Shown: positions 39,559 through 49,925 of the stretch, one piece after another | Layout of the letters: each line of letters starts with the position of its first letter | How positions within the stretch are numbered: position 1 is the first letter of the stretch | NCBI GenBank assembly: GCA_938743325.2 | Contig: OW568863.1 | Span: 124,001-188,000 of the forward strand | DNA length: 64,000 nt | DNA from: Pycnococcus provasolii | Taxonomy: Eukaryota > Chlorophyta > Pseudoscourfieldiophyceae > Pseudoscourfieldiales > Pycnococcaceae | Reading direction: 5' to 3' | Made by a program: the position numbers and the translations under genes | Notes under the pieces: model-generated | The model's database searches: none | Told to the model about the DNA's origin: nothing | What the model saw: the letters and a program-made list of their open reading frames with translations, nothing else

Positions 39559-41328
39559 ATGTCTGCCAGCGGGTCGCTGCAAGGCGAGGCGGATGGAATC
39601 CTGCTACTGGCACTCGCGGCGTACGGCATACCAGAACATGTCAAGACGTGCGCGGACGTTGACACCGACACCTTGTTCAGCGCATGCAGGCTATGCCTAG
39701 CGCACATACTTCCAGGAGGATTCCACTCGGAACCTCTGCCCAGCGAACCGTCGAGGAAATTTCGTGCATGCGTCGACCTTGCAGACGCGATTCAAAGGGC
39801 GGGGTACGAAAATAAACTCGGATTCCACCAATTCCTCTACCCGAGCGCAAACGACACGCGCGCTCTGCTCGGATTCCTCGCAGCACGACTGCCAAAGAGG
39901 GAAACAAGTGCGGAGGTGGGAGACAAGCCTGAGACAGGCCTGAGCGCGCTCGCAGAGACGGCGGTGCGGAGAGCCGTCGAAGCGTACAGACGCGGAGAGG
40001 CGCGCGACAACCAACCGTCACGTGCCCCGTTCTGGCATGAGACGGACGTCGCACGCCTGTCGCGCCTTGAAGTGTTCAAGCCTCTTCGCTACACAGCCTC
40101 GGCGCTGCACTTCGCGGCTGTCGACGTGGCAAGGTTACAGGCAAGGGAAGCAAGGCGTCTGAGACGCCTTGCTTCGTCCACCGCTGCATCGACACCCGCA
40201 CTTACGTCTCGGCGTCGCAAGTCCAGGCGCCGGCGTTTCGGAGGTGTGACTTCAACAACGACGCCCACAAGAGCGAAAACGTCGGCGCCGGTACCAGCCG
40301 CGACTCCAGTGCTGCAGACGCCGCCATCCGGCGACGCCACGGGCACCGTGTCAGCAACTCCAGAGGCGACAGTGCGAAAGCAGGAGCTGCAGAACCTTCA
40401 GGAGGCTTCCGCCGCCGCGGCTGAGAGAGAAGAGGCTGCGCGTGCCGCGGAGGCGCGCGATGTCGAATCAATGCAGATGGCGCAATCTCAGCTAGAAACA
40501 TCAAAGGCGGATGCATCCGAGGCGAATGCTGAGGCAAAGATGTACGCGCAAGCATCCGCCAGCCTGCAAAGTCACGGATTTGACGAGACGGTCGCTATGC
40601 TGGACGCGAAGGTGAGTAAATATGCAGAGCAAATGAGATCTTTGCAGGCGGAATTCGAGCAAGCTGCCGCGCCTCTGCAAGCTGCCGCGATGCAGGGCCG
40701 TGCGCGTGTAACCCAGGCACTGTCTGCAGCAGAGGAGCGCCTCGCCGAGTTTGAGCGGCTGCGTGCTGAAGTCGCGCACCTGAGGGCATCTGCCTCGGAG
40801 AGGGAAGCTGAACAGAATGCCTTACTCGCCGAATACGAGTCTAGAAGCGCCAAGAAGCGAGCTGCGCCGAATGCGGACGTGTTTGTGAGCCGCATCTACG
40901 CCATTGTGAAGCAGGTGAGAAAGCAGGATGCGGACATCCAGCGCATCGTGGCGAATACGCGACGCGTGAATCGGGAGCTTAACGCGCAGAACGAGGCGCT
41001 CGAGCGCGTTCACGCGGTGGTGGATGATCTCACCTTTCGAGATGCCAAGTCGCAGGCGGAGAAGACGGTGGCTGGCCGCAGCGCGAGAGAGGCGTACCGT
41101 ACGGTTGCAGGAATTCACGGAACGTTTGCACGCCTCCGCGAATGCGTCGCGGCGCAGAGCCGCGCTGAGAGGACTCGCGCCGTCACCGAGGCACGGTTGG
41201 AGCGTCTTGAGCAGGAAACTCCAGATTCTTCACGACTCGACGGGGATCTCTCCGCAGTTCGTGCCGAGGTGGAGGCATTAGTCGCTAAGCTTCGAGCAAA
41301 TGGTCTCGAACCTTGTGTCGCAATTTAG
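39559..41328 (+). CDS. CCDC22: CCDC22 homologue (CCC complex / Commander)
   Basis: A 589-residue protein. CCDC22 pairs with CCDC93 and COMMD proteins in the CCC/Commander complex that recycles endosomal cargo with WASH and retriever. The ATG at 39559 (MSASGSLQGEADGILL) is chosen; the frame extends upstream only to a GTG. The N-terminal calponin-homology-like (NN-CH) domain carries the family motif GFHQFLYPSANDTRALLGFLAARLPK at about 107-132, aligned with YxNFLYPSExDLRxLLxFLAERLP in animal CCDC22. A linker (about 220-300) is basic then Thr/Ala-rich, and the rest (about 300-589) is heptad-rich coiled coil (EEAARAAEARDVESMQMAQ; ERVHAVVDDLTF). The ending EVEALVAKLRANGLEP is typical of the family C-terminus. 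Convergent with the WD40 gene. Confidence 0.88.
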   Translation: MSASGSLQGEADGILLLALAAYGIPEHVKTCADVDTDTLFSACRLCLAHILPGGFHSEPLPSEPSRKFRACVDLADAIQRAGYENKLGFHQFLYPSANDTRALLGFLAARLPKRETSAEVGDKPETGLSALAETAVRRAVEAYRRGEARDNQPSRAPFWHETDVARLSRLEVFKPLRYTASALHFAAVDVARLQAREARRLRRLASSTAASTPALTSRRRKSRRRRFGGVTSTTTPTRAKTSAPVPAATPVLQTPPSGDATGTVSATPEATVRKQELQNLQEASAAAAEREEAARAAEARDVESMQMAQSQLETSKADASEANAEAKMYAQASASLQSHGFDETVAMLDAKVSKYAEQMRSLQAEFEQAAAPLQAAAMQGRARVTQALSAAEERLAEFERLRAEVAHLRASASEREAEQNALLAEYESRSAKKRAAPNADVFVSRIYAIVKQVRKQDADIQRIVANTRRVNRELNAQNEALERVHAVVDDLTFRDAKSQAEKTVAGRSAREAYRTVAGIHGTFARLRECVAAQSRAERTRAVTEARLERLEQETPDSSRLDGDLSAVRAEVEALVAKLRANGLEPCVAI

Positions 41329-41388
41329 CTAGGACCACTCATTCAGTACGCAAAGGAGTTTTTCCTGAAGTTTCTATTTCTAACGTTG

Positions 41389-41393
41389 TTACA
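41389..41393 (-). terminator. UGUAA poly(A) signal
   Basis: TGTAA on the minus strand, 47 bp after the stop of the EF-hand/WD40 gene, in the 111-bp convergent gap. Confidence 0.5.
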
Positions 41394-41439
41394 TTTCGTC
41401 GATTTTGACACATTTCTTCCACGGGAAGGGGGGGAGGCT

Positions 41440-44400
41440 TTAGAATCGCGCAGTTATCGATCCAATGCCCTGAGCGGGACCGCCAAGGTTGCTTCGCATT
41501 GCCGCGTCAGCCTCGCGTCGTTCAGCCGCGCGCCGTACCACCGCGTCACGCTTGACAAGAGTCTTCATCACCTCCAACGGCGTCGACGCAACTCGCTCCA
41601 CAGAGTGCAGATTGACCTTGCTATGAACCGTCTGAGGTCTCCTCATCTCTGCAAATCTGCGCTCCTTGAGCGCGTCTCGTGATCGAAAGTATCCATTCAT
41701 CGTAAGAGAAGGCGCATCCACCGATGGCAAACCTAAAATGCGCCTCATCTCCGCCTCTGTCTCGCCTTTTACAGGTCGAGGTCCAAGAGGGGGGAATTTC
41801 TGCGTTCCTTTCTGCCGAGACCTTGGTGTTCGGCTCGTAACAGCTCCTGATGACCCCGGAAGAATGACACGTCCACGACGCGACACTCTGAAGTCGCTCA
41901 AAATCGGAGGTGCAGTGGAAGGCGGTGGCCCCGGAGGTGGCGGTCCTCGAGGGCCACTGGCCACGAGATTGTTTGAAACATCTTTCAGAGTTGAGGTGTA
42001 GCTGGCCGTTCCCGGTGGCAGCAGATTAAGCTTTGGCACAAGCGGCGACGATGATGCTGAAGACCGATTCATCGGTGAGGGCACTTGAGGGATTGGCGAG
42101 TCGAAAAAGACGCCGATGCGATTAATGGAGCTCCTGCGAAACATCGCCGGAGCACCATTATTCGCTGATGGTCCTGAAGTCGCGCCCGACGTCCGATGCT
42201 GCACTGGGGGACTATCAGCCTTCAAATGTTGCGTTTTTTCGCCATCGGGATCAACCCAGGATGTCCTGTCCGACAAATCCCAATTGTCCACACCAAAGAT
42301 TCCAACACAAGCGCCATTTACGGTCCAAAGACTAATGTTGTGGTCCACGCTTGAGGACAAAAACATTCTCTTATCACCGATGAATTGAATACTGGAGATG
42401 GACTGCTCGTGAGCAATGAAATGGCAGAGCGTCACAAACGCGTCTTCCAGGCGAATCCGAGGGCCGCCACCGCTTGATGGCTTTACGGAGGCTGGCGGCG
42501 CCTGGCCGTGGCGGAGGCTATGGTGGTGCCCATGATGGCTGTGATTTTCGTGTTGTTGGTGGTGGTGATGCTGGTGGTGGTGGTGGCCGTGGCCGTGGCC
42601 GTGGCCGTGATGATGACTTGCGCTCTCTTCCATCTTCGCGAAGAACTGCTTCAGCAGCGATATGTCAATCACACGAATGCTGCCCATCGTGCAGCCCAAG
42701 GCAATGTAATCGTTTTTGTCATCTGTGGACAAGGTGGTGAGATTATGCTGCAATTTGGATCCCATCCACCGCTCGAATAGCTGGCTGCCGGGAAACTTTC
42801 CAATTGAAAAGAGACGCAGATAGCTGTCCGTGGAGATCGACACGAGCGTGGGCATGTCTTGGTGTTTGACCTTATGGAGGAACACAAGCCCCTCAGCGCC
42901 ATTCTCCAGCGAGCCGGTTGGTGATTTCTGTCTAATCTCCATTCGGCTCAGGCCACTATTCAGATTCCAGAGGCGGATGCGCCCGCCATAGTCGCCCGTG
43001 GCAAGCATGCGGCTTGGTGCGTAGATTGCCTGGCTCATGATGTCCTCTTTGTGCCCCCGAAATGTGCGCACTTCGCTCTTCTTATCCGGATCATCCTCCC
43101 AAACATTTACATCGTGGCCCCATCCCGAGGCGACGATGAGGCCAGCCTTCTGCGCGCCGCTGCCGGCGACGTACGCAACGCACGAGATTTCCTTCCAGTC
43201 GTTGCTGTCGGCTTCTTCCAAGTAGTTCTTCAGCAGCGCGCCGTTGTTGAAGTTCCACATCTTCAGCGTGCCGTCGCTCGCGCCAGTGAGCAGGCGCCGA
43301 CCAGACGAGTCGAACGACAAGCTCGAGATCTTCACGTCCGCTTTTGTGCGCGAGTTTACGTGCGCGTGCTGAAACTTGCTCTCTCTCTGGCCATCCTGCA
43401 GGCGCCACGTGATCACAGTTGATGAGTCGTCGGCACTCACAACGACCCCGAATTCGTCGTTGTACAGAGCGCCGCACAAGGGTGCGGAGTGCCCTTTCAT
43501 GAGGCGAGATTCGCAGTGGTAGTCGAGTCGAGTGATGCTGTTCGTTCCAAGCATCAGCCTCCTGTTCTTCTGATGGTAATAAACCATGCCAAGCGTCGCC
43601 CTGCGATTCGCAACGGTGTCGTCGTCGTGCAACGCACTGATCGTCTCCAGGCACTTGCTGCTGCGCAGATCCCACACCTTCACCGTCTTGTCGGTAGACA
43701 CGGATATGAGCCTATTCAAGTCCACGTCGAGCGAGACGCTGAGAACGGATGCCGTGTGGCCGCTCAGAACGTTCACGCGTCGTCCCGTGGACCCGTGCCA
43801 CAGCTGTATGTCTCTCTCCAGCCCGGAACTCGCGAACATCGAGTATGCGCTGCACCACACGAACGAGTAGATTCCCTTCGAGTGGAGCTTGTTCGTGTGC
43901 TTCACCCTGTGCGAAACCTCGTCGCACAGCTTGATGGTTCCGTCCAGGCTCGATGTCGCGTACGCGTTGAGGTCCTGGACGTAGCTAACCTTCGTGACCC
44001 AGTCCTTGTGCTCGCCGTGAATTTTTGGAAGGTACCTGCCGTCATCGAAGCGCACGTTCATGAGGCTGTGCGGCTGCAAGGCTGGCACGGCACGCAGCGC
44101 GCCCTTGCTGTCTCCGTAGATGAGCCGCGCTTCTTCATCCCGCTCGTACGAGTGCATGCAGGTGGGCGCTCCCATCTTATCACACGTGATGTGGTAGCTT
44201 CCCACATTCTCGAAGTACCCGGTTCGGCCGAGGTCGAAGAACGATATGCTCGAGTCGAGTCCAGATACGCACAGCTTCCGCAGCGACGAGACGTACTCGA
44301 TGTCCGTGAGGAACGTCGGCTCGGAGTTTACCTGCACATACCTCCACGGCGTCAAGTCGTGTGTGTGGTACAATCGCGCGACGCCGTCATATCCAGCTCC

Positions 44401-44973
44401 GACGTACTTGTCCTGCGCATCCACGTACTTCATTGAGCTGATGTGTACCTCCTTGTTAAGCACACTCGAGTCTTGCCCTTTCACGGGAGCGGGGGCGGCG
44501 TGGTACGACTCAGCCCCTACCCTCGGTCTGAGCGTGAACTTCCACGCCACCTCGTCGTCCGAGGCTTTCTCCGCCTGGTTGTCCAAGAAGAGGTAGTTGG
44601 AGAACTCGTCCCAGTCGATGCTTCCGTTGGAGTCGGCGTCAATCTTCATGAAGAGCTGCTTGAGCTCCATCATGCTGAGGTTATCTCCGAGCAGGTCGCC
44701 GAACGACTCGGTAAACTCGTCAATTTCGATCCCTCCCGAGCCATCCTCGTCCGCCGCCTGAAACTTCTGCAGCACCTCCTGCAGCGCCGCCATGTTGATT
44801 CGTTCCTCGACGCCAGTTTTCGCCTCCGCCACTTTCTTCTTTCCTCCGTGTTTATCTGGAGACCCGACGCGCGACAAGCCTGCTGCATCGCTGCCCTGCT
44901 GCCCTGCTGGCGACGCACTGCCAGACTTGGCAAACGACGTCGCCGTGAGCACCGCTAAGCCGTGTTCTTTCAT
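41440..44973 (-). CDS. EF-hand + WD40 repeat protein, WDR49/WDR64-like
   Basis: A 1177-residue single-exon protein. The ATG at 44973 (MKEHGLAVLTATS) is used; the frame extends upstream only to a TTG. Two EF-hands are visible: FQAADEDGSGGIEIDEF and FMKIDADSNGSIDWDEF (about 70-130), both with complete Asp/Glu loops, so Ca2+ binding is likely. About 12-14 WD40 repeats follow (for example SVSTDKTVKVWDLRS, LLTGASDGTLKMWNF, ATGDYGGRIRLWNL, LSSSVDHNISLWTV), enough for two propellers. A His-rich insert (HHHGHGHGHGHHHHQHHHHQ, about 780-825) interrupts the second. EF-hand plus tandem WD40 is the architecture of WDR49/WDR64 proteins, often ciliary. The tail contains Pro-rich segments and SRRGRVILPGS. 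Divergent from CFAP69. Confidence 0.82.
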   Translation of the reverse strand: MKEHGLAVLTATSFAKSGSASPAGQQGSDAAGLSRVGSPDKHGGKKKVAEAKTGVEERINMAALQEVLQKFQAADEDGSGGIEIDEFTESFGDLLGDNLSMMELKQLFMKIDADSNGSIDWDEFSNYLFLDNQAEKASDDEVAWKFTLRPRVGAESYHAAPAPVKGQDSSVLNKEVHISSMKYVDAQDKYVGAGYDGVARLYHTHDLTPWRYVQVNSEPTFLTDIEYVSSLRKLCVSGLDSSISFFDLGRTGYFENVGSYHITCDKMGAPTCMHSYERDEEARLIYGDSKGALRAVPALQPHSLMNVRFDDGRYLPKIHGEHKDWVTKVSYVQDLNAYATSSLDGTIKLCDEVSHRVKHTNKLHSKGIYSFVWCSAYSMFASSGLERDIQLWHGSTGRRVNVLSGHTASVLSVSLDVDLNRLISVSTDKTVKVWDLRSSKCLETISALHDDDTVANRRATLGMVYYHQKNRRLMLGTNSITRLDYHCESRLMKGHSAPLCGALYNDEFGVVVSADDSSTVITWRLQDGQRESKFQHAHVNSRTKADVKISSLSFDSSGRRLLTGASDGTLKMWNFNNGALLKNYLEEADSNDWKEISCVAYVAGSGAQKAGLIVASGWGHDVNVWEDDPDKKSEVRTFRGHKEDIMSQAIYAPSRMLATGDYGGRIRLWNLNSGLSRMEIRQKSPTGSLENGAEGLVFLHKVKHQDMPTLVSISTDSYLRLFSIGKFPGSQLFERWMGSKLQHNLTTLSTDDKNDYIALGCTMGSIRVIDISLLKQFFAKMEESASHHHGHGHGHGHHHHQHHHHQQHENHSHHGHHHSLRHGQAPPASVKPSSGGGPRIRLEDAFVTLCHFIAHEQSISSIQFIGDKRMFLSSSVDHNISLWTVNGACVGIFGVDNWDLSDRTSWVDPDGEKTQHLKADSPPVQHRTSGATSGPSANNGAPAMFRRSSINRIGVFFDSPIPQVPSPMNRSSASSSPLVPKLNLLPPGTASYTSTLKDVSNNLVASGPRGPPPPGPPPSTAPPILSDFRVSRRGRVILPGSSGAVTSRTPRSRQKGTQKFPPLGPRPVKGETEAEMRRILGLPSVDAPSLTMNGYFRSRDALKERRFAEMRRPQTVHSKVNLHSVERVASTPLEVMKTLVKRDAVVRRAAERREADAAMRSNLGGPAQGIGSITARF

Positions 44974-46293
44974 CGCGAACAAGAGATCAACCTCCTGATT
45001 GGCTGCCGGCAATCAACCCGGCAAGACACCAACACCAAAGCACAGACAATAGAGGAGGCCTAACCTTAAGGGGCCACCTTACCCCAAGAGTACCTTAAGG
45101 CCTTAAGGCCGATGTTACCCTTCTTATTTTAACGCGAGAACGAGGGGATGGAGAGAACAGGCACACAAGCAGGCCAGGACAGGCACAGACAGGCACACAG
45201 CAAGCACAGCAAGGGGCATGCACAGTACAGGTACTGTAACAACCTAACACTGGCGCATACAGTAACACTGGGCAACCACGGGTATGTAAGTCCCACGGGT
45301 ACTTACCCGGTACCGTTTCCGCCAATGGGTCCGCCTTCGCACGTGCGGCACTTAAGTTACCACCTTACCGGTTAGAGTTGGAAGCACACGCCAGGCACAA
45401 CGTTGCCAATGTCGCGTCATTCATACACTAGGGTAGCACTTGATGTCACGTCGTACCGTGCCGGTACCTGTACCTCTTGTGAAGCTGCTGTGCATGGGGA
45501 GGCACCCATGATTCCACATTCCACAACACAAACACGAATGCCACGGGATCCCTCGCAGAACCAAACCAAATCGATGAGCACTTCGAAGCGAGAGAACTCA
45601 GTGAGAACTGGAGACTGGGAGAAACGCTACAGTACGATAATAAGACGGTGGCACCAGGCGTACCGGTACGGTAGTACTACGATAGAGTCTAGGTGCGCGG
45701 ACTGCGGACAGCACCAAGAACCAGTGACCTGAAGTCCTGAACAAGGCGACGAGAGAAGGAGAAGAAACAGCGAGAACTGAGAAGAAGGGAAGAGCAAGAT
45801 GCACTCAGTTCAGTTGTCAGTGATGAGAATTGAGATGAGATGAGCCTGAGAGAGTTGCTTGAAGAAAAGTTGCCGGCCGAAAGAACGAGAACCGCCAAGG
45901 CTGCCAAGGACGACCAACACGAAGACGACCAACACCTGAACACCACCTCCATTGGGGACGACGAAGGACGACCTAGGACGAGTCCAGTAGGAAGTAGGGT
46001 AGGAGCCGGCCGAGTGTAAGGCCTTCTTCGAGCCCAGACCAGACCACCTGCAAGACCACCTGCAACTCTGCAAGACGTCCTGCAAGACCACCTGCAGGCT
46101 GCAAGACGTCCTGCAAGACGTCCTGCAAGACGTCCTGCAAGACGTCCTGAGGGCTGAGGCCGACAGAAGCCGGAAAGGAGGGGAGGAAAGGAGGCTCCTC
46201 AGTAACCCTCCTCCATAGTCTAGGTAGGTTTTCCTACGCAGAACCACCGTTGTGTAGGGAAGCTCCCTCAACAGTAAACTTTACTGTTAAGCC
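44974..46293. other. Intergenic 1.3 kb between divergent ciliary-type genes
   Basis: No gene supported. It holds several short palindromes around CCTTAAGG (45063-45110) and TACCGGTA/GGTACC (45290-45480, 45650-45680). It also has a minisatellite of 12-bp CTGCAAGACGTC units (about 46060-46150). Confidence 0.6.
46060..46150. repeat. 12-bp minisatellite (CTGCAAGACGTC)n
   Basis: Runs of CTGCAAGACGTC, four perfect in tandem (46095-46150) preceded by variant CTGCAAGACCAC units, about 150-230 bp upstream of the CFAP69 start. Confidence 0.85.
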
Positions 46294-49206
46294 ATGACGA
46301 TGTCGTCCGCGGCCAGCATGAGCCCCCCGACGATGTCGTCTGCGTCATTTCCGTCCATGCTGCACACGTCGCGCACGGAAGTCTTCCTGCGCGACGACGA
46401 CTTCCCGCCCTCGCCCAAACAACTCGACTTCGACAAGGTGTTCGAACTCTTCCGAAACTCGCACAGCAAGGACATGGTCGACAGACACGTCGCTGTCGTC
46501 GTGCGCATATGCAGGGCGTCCTCGGGGGGGTTCGCTATCAGGGACCTGCCGCACATGGAAAAACTCCTGCGCATGCTATTCACGCGCATACTCGACGAAA
46601 AAATAGACGCGTTCGTGCCCGCCGCCGTACAGGTGGTGCGCACGTGCCAGATGCCCTTCGTGAGAAAAAGCGCGACGGACGAGTACAAGATGCTCGGGAA
46701 CATATCAAAACTGCTCAAGGCGCTCGCGGACGCGACGCTGCCCGAGATGCCGCTCGAACTCAGGAAGGAGGCGTGCTCAGCGCTGGCGGCGTTCGCAAGC
46801 GCACACGGAAGCCGGCCGAGCGTGTTCGACACGCAGGTGGACGCGGCCAGGGGAGGGACTGCTGGGGCGCTAAACGACTACATCGAGGCAGCACCCGGAG
46901 CGAGGCAGTTTCACACCAACCAAATGCTCGTCGAGAGATCCGGAGGAATCGCCGCCGTGTGCGCTTGTGCTGCGCACGCCGCGCGCAGCGACGGTGAGGA
47001 GCACGCCGAGCTCGCGGAGACGGCGTGCGCCGCACTGCTGCAGATGTCGTACTCCCCCGAAAATGCCGCGGCGCTCGTGCAGGGTGGCGCGCTTGGCGCC
47101 GCGGCTCTGCTGCTCGAACGTGACTGGGTCTTCTCCAGCGCGTGCACAAACGCGGTGGAGCTCATGTGGAACCTCTGCGAGAACGCATCCGAAGCAGCGC
47201 GTGGCGTGCCCGGCGAGACGGAGGTGCGAGGTGGATGCCGCGTGCTGACGCGGTACCAGCTTTCCTCAGGCGTCGTTAGCCTGCTGCGCCGTCTGCTGCT
47301 GCACGGGCACCGCGTCTCCGACAAGGAGCTGCGCAACGACATGGCTCTCGTGGCAACGCTGTTTCTCGAAGACGCGGACGGAAAGATGAGGTCGAGCCTC
47401 ACGGATGCTGGCATGTTCCAGCTCGCCACGCACGTCGCCTGCGCGCCCGAGGTCACGGCAAACGACGCCGCCACCGTCGCGCACTTTGCGCGAACCGCCA
47501 GCGACGAGGACTTTGACCTGAAGGTGGTAAGCTGGACGATCGCGGCGCGCATGCTCGCGGAGCCGGCAAACGCCGCGGCGGCGGCACAGAAGGGCGGTGT
47601 GCTGGACGTTTGGATGCACCACGTGCGCTCCGACTCGCTCGCGTCGCTGATGATGACCCAGCACGGCTGGAGCGCTGCTCAGCAGCACACCGCGCGGTGC
47701 GCGGCTCTGGACTGCCTTCAGGTGGTGGCACCGCACTGCGCGGCAGCTCTTGCGCTGCGCAGCCTGCCGGCCACTCTCGTGGACGTGTGCTCGACGGATG
47801 CCGAGGAGGATGTGCGACGTGCGGCGATGCGCCTCACAGTCACGCTCGCGCCGCTTGTCGCCAAGGCTCCGGGTCTGCGCGCAGAGGTCACCGCCGCGGC
47901 GCCTGTAAGCATTGCCACCGAGCAGGGCATGGACGAGACGGGAACCACCGTGGCGCCCGAGGCTGACGACGCCGTCGATGCCGACGCCGATCCTGACACG
48001 GTATCCCTCGCCGACGAGCTTGGTCGCAGCGGCGGCATTCGTGCCGCGCTTCACTTCCTTTCCTCCCGCGACGCACCTGAGTCCATGCGCGTTGACTGTT
48101 GCCGGGCACTCGTGAGGCTTTGCGCCGCGGAGGGTGCTCATGGGACGCGCAACATCACGCGACTACGCCGCGAGGGAGGTGTCAAGACAATCGTAAACCT
48201 GCTGTTTGCGTGCGCGCAGGATGAGCAGAGTGTGCTGAGCTCGCTCCTTATCGCACTCGTCAGCGTGGTGTGGGAGTGCATCGTGCCGTCGAAGAGAAGC
48301 CTGGCGCGCTTCTTGGCCTACGAGGGCATCGAGGCGCTGCTAGACCTCGTGGAGATTGCGAATGCCACGGCGGTGCCCGCGATCCTCAGCCTGATGGCTG
48401 ATCTCGTCGAGCGCTGCAACGCTCTTCGCTTCTTCACGGACTGGCGTGCGAAGCGCACGAATGTTGTCGTGCATCCAGGCGAGCCGGCGGTTCCTGCGAA
48501 TGCCGTGCGCCTTCTGCTCGACGTCTGGCGCGACGCGTCCGACCGCGTCGGCATTCTCGACGCTGAGGGGCTGATCGTGAATGGCGAGAGGCCACTGCTC
48601 GGAACGGGTAAGCAGGGCCGGTGGAGGCTGAAGAACGAGGTACAGTACCGCCTCGCGGATGCTGCCCGCGAGAGGGACCTGAAGGAGGCGCAGGCGATTG
48701 CGAACGACGCCGCAGTCCTCGAGAAGATTTACGCTGTGATGCTCTTCCTTGGCTTCGAGGCGTGTACCGCGGCGTGCATGAACGAGCATGATCGGTCGTG
48801 TCTCCTTCTCGTGGAGACGACGCTCACCTTCCGGCAGGGAGAGTGCTGGTACGACGTTCAGGCGTCGCTCGACAAGGATGGCGTCACGCCGACCGAGGTT
48901 GACGAGGTTCGACTTTACAACGCGCTCGACGACGCGCGCAGGGTTGCGACAGCCGTTAGCACGCGCCAGCGTGATCTCATTGACGGCGAGCGAAGCCGCG
49001 AACGCAAGCGCGAGGTGGATGTGTACATCGCCGCTGAGGAGCAGAGGAGGGCGGAGGCACAGGCACGCGCGTACACGAAGGACAGAAGCAACATGAGCCT
49101 CAAGGAGAAGTTGGCGGCGAAGAATAAGAAGGAGGAGATGCTTCGCAACGCCTACAAGGCTGAGGCCCGAGCGGAATTCGACCCGGATACGGGCGCGCTG
49201 TTGTGA
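46294..49206 (+). CDS. CFAP69: CFAP69 (cilia- and flagella-associated protein 69) homologue
   Basis: A 970-residue single-exon armadillo-like helical-repeat protein. CFAP69/FAP69 is a central-apparatus or ciliary protein needed for sperm flagella in animals. The N-terminus LDFDKVFELFRNSHSKDMVD, FAIRDLPHMEKLLRMLF and CQMPFVRKSATDE line up with MDLNRVIKLL, LPLRDLAQIFKIL and CGLPFLKKKVSDE of animal CFAP69. Later blocks do too: ELRNDMALVATLFL, ASDEDFDLKVVSW, HGWSAAQQHTARCAAL (animal WSAAQHEELQLHA) and VLEKIYAVMLFLGFE. Length is close to the animal protein (about 940). The C-terminus is Arg/Glu-rich coiled coil (RERKREVDVYIAAEEQRRAE). TGTAA at 49220 follows the stop. Alignment is by eye; overall identity is moderate. 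Confidence 0.85.
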   Translation: MTMSSAASMSPPTMSSASFPSMLHTSRTEVFLRDDDFPPSPKQLDFDKVFELFRNSHSKDMVDRHVAVVVRICRASSGGFAIRDLPHMEKLLRMLFTRILDEKIDAFVPAAVQVVRTCQMPFVRKSATDEYKMLGNISKLLKALADATLPEMPLELRKEACSALAAFASAHGSRPSVFDTQVDAARGGTAGALNDYIEAAPGARQFHTNQMLVERSGGIAAVCACAAHAARSDGEEHAELAETACAALLQMSYSPENAAALVQGGALGAAALLLERDWVFSSACTNAVELMWNLCENASEAARGVPGETEVRGGCRVLTRYQLSSGVVSLLRRLLLHGHRVSDKELRNDMALVATLFLEDADGKMRSSLTDAGMFQLATHVACAPEVTANDAATVAHFARTASDEDFDLKVVSWTIAARMLAEPANAAAAAQKGGVLDVWMHHVRSDSLASLMMTQHGWSAAQQHTARCAALDCLQVVAPHCAAALALRSLPATLVDVCSTDAEEDVRRAAMRLTVTLAPLVAKAPGLRAEVTAAAPVSIATEQGMDETGTTVAPEADDAVDADADPDTVSLADELGRSGGIRAALHFLSSRDAPESMRVDCCRALVRLCAAEGAHGTRNITRLRREGGVKTIVNLLFACAQDEQSVLSSLLIALVSVVWECIVPSKRSLARFLAYEGIEALLDLVEIANATAVPAILSLMADLVERCNALRFFTDWRAKRTNVVVHPGEPAVPANAVRLLLDVWRDASDRVGILDAEGLIVNGERPLLGTGKQGRWRLKNEVQYRLADAARERDLKEAQAIANDAAVLEKIYAVMLFLGFEACTAACMNEHDRSCLLLVETTLTFRQGECWYDVQASLDKDGVTPTEVDEVRLYNALDDARRVATAVSTRQRDLIDGERSRERKREVDVYIAAEEQRRAEAQARAYTKDRSNMSLKEKLAAKNKKEEMLRNAYKAEARAEFDPDTGALL

Positions 49207-49925
49207 TCTCGACGGAATATGTAACAAGTCCTCTCGCCAAACAGAAGTTCGCTCCAAACGTTGTTGTGCTTACACTTGTGTACACTCCGTCAGAAAGTTG
49301 TGCACAGCCTCGATCATCGCGCTCTCCTGGCTCGCCACGATAGAATGCGAGCACTTCTGCTTCCCAGCATCTCAGCCATGGCACGTCCGTCTCGCTCGGT
49401 GACGATGTGAGATCGATCCGCGTGTATGACGAAGCCGTCCGGCGTCGAGAGGAACATCAGCGAGAGAGAGCTTAAGCGTATCAAAGCAAGAGATTGTGGG
49501 ATTGAAGTGGCGGAAAGAGTAACGGATGACACCAATGTGCAACTGCAACCCTGTGGGAGCGGTTAAAGGCGGTGGTACAAGTTGCCCGTTAAAGTTTACC
49601 TGTGCCAGGAGGTACGGAAACGTGGCTGCGAATTCTTGACCATCTCCAATTACTTACAAAAACATCCATTGGTGCCATGGTCATGGCGGATTCCGCGATC
49701 ACTTGCCTCTTGCCTCTTGCCACTTGGGCAGTTGGGTGAAGGTCTTTGTGTGAGCTTGCAAGGTGCGATGCAAGGCGTGCAAGGTGTCCCTGGAAGGCAC
49801 GGAGGTTGAGTGACGGAGTTTTTGCAATTTTCTCGCGCTTGCCCATCATCACGCGGAGCACATACACTCACCGCATCACCGTCATCACGCGCCATCAAAC
49901 AACGCACAGCACACCAACAAGCGAC
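49207..49925. other. Intergenic region
   Basis: TGTAA poly(A) motif at 49220-49224 for CFAP69. The rest is the 5' flank of the TRAF-like gene; a CTTGCAAGGTGC/GATGCAAGGCG short repeat occurs near 49755-49790. No gene seen. Confidence 0.5.
49220..49224 (+). terminator. UGUAA poly(A) signal
   Basis: TGTAA, 13 bp downstream of the CFAP69 stop codon. Confidence 0.5.

Noticed and set aside
43489-44436. 315-codon plus-strand frame
   Set aside because: Antisense to the WD40 repeats of the 41440-44973 gene.
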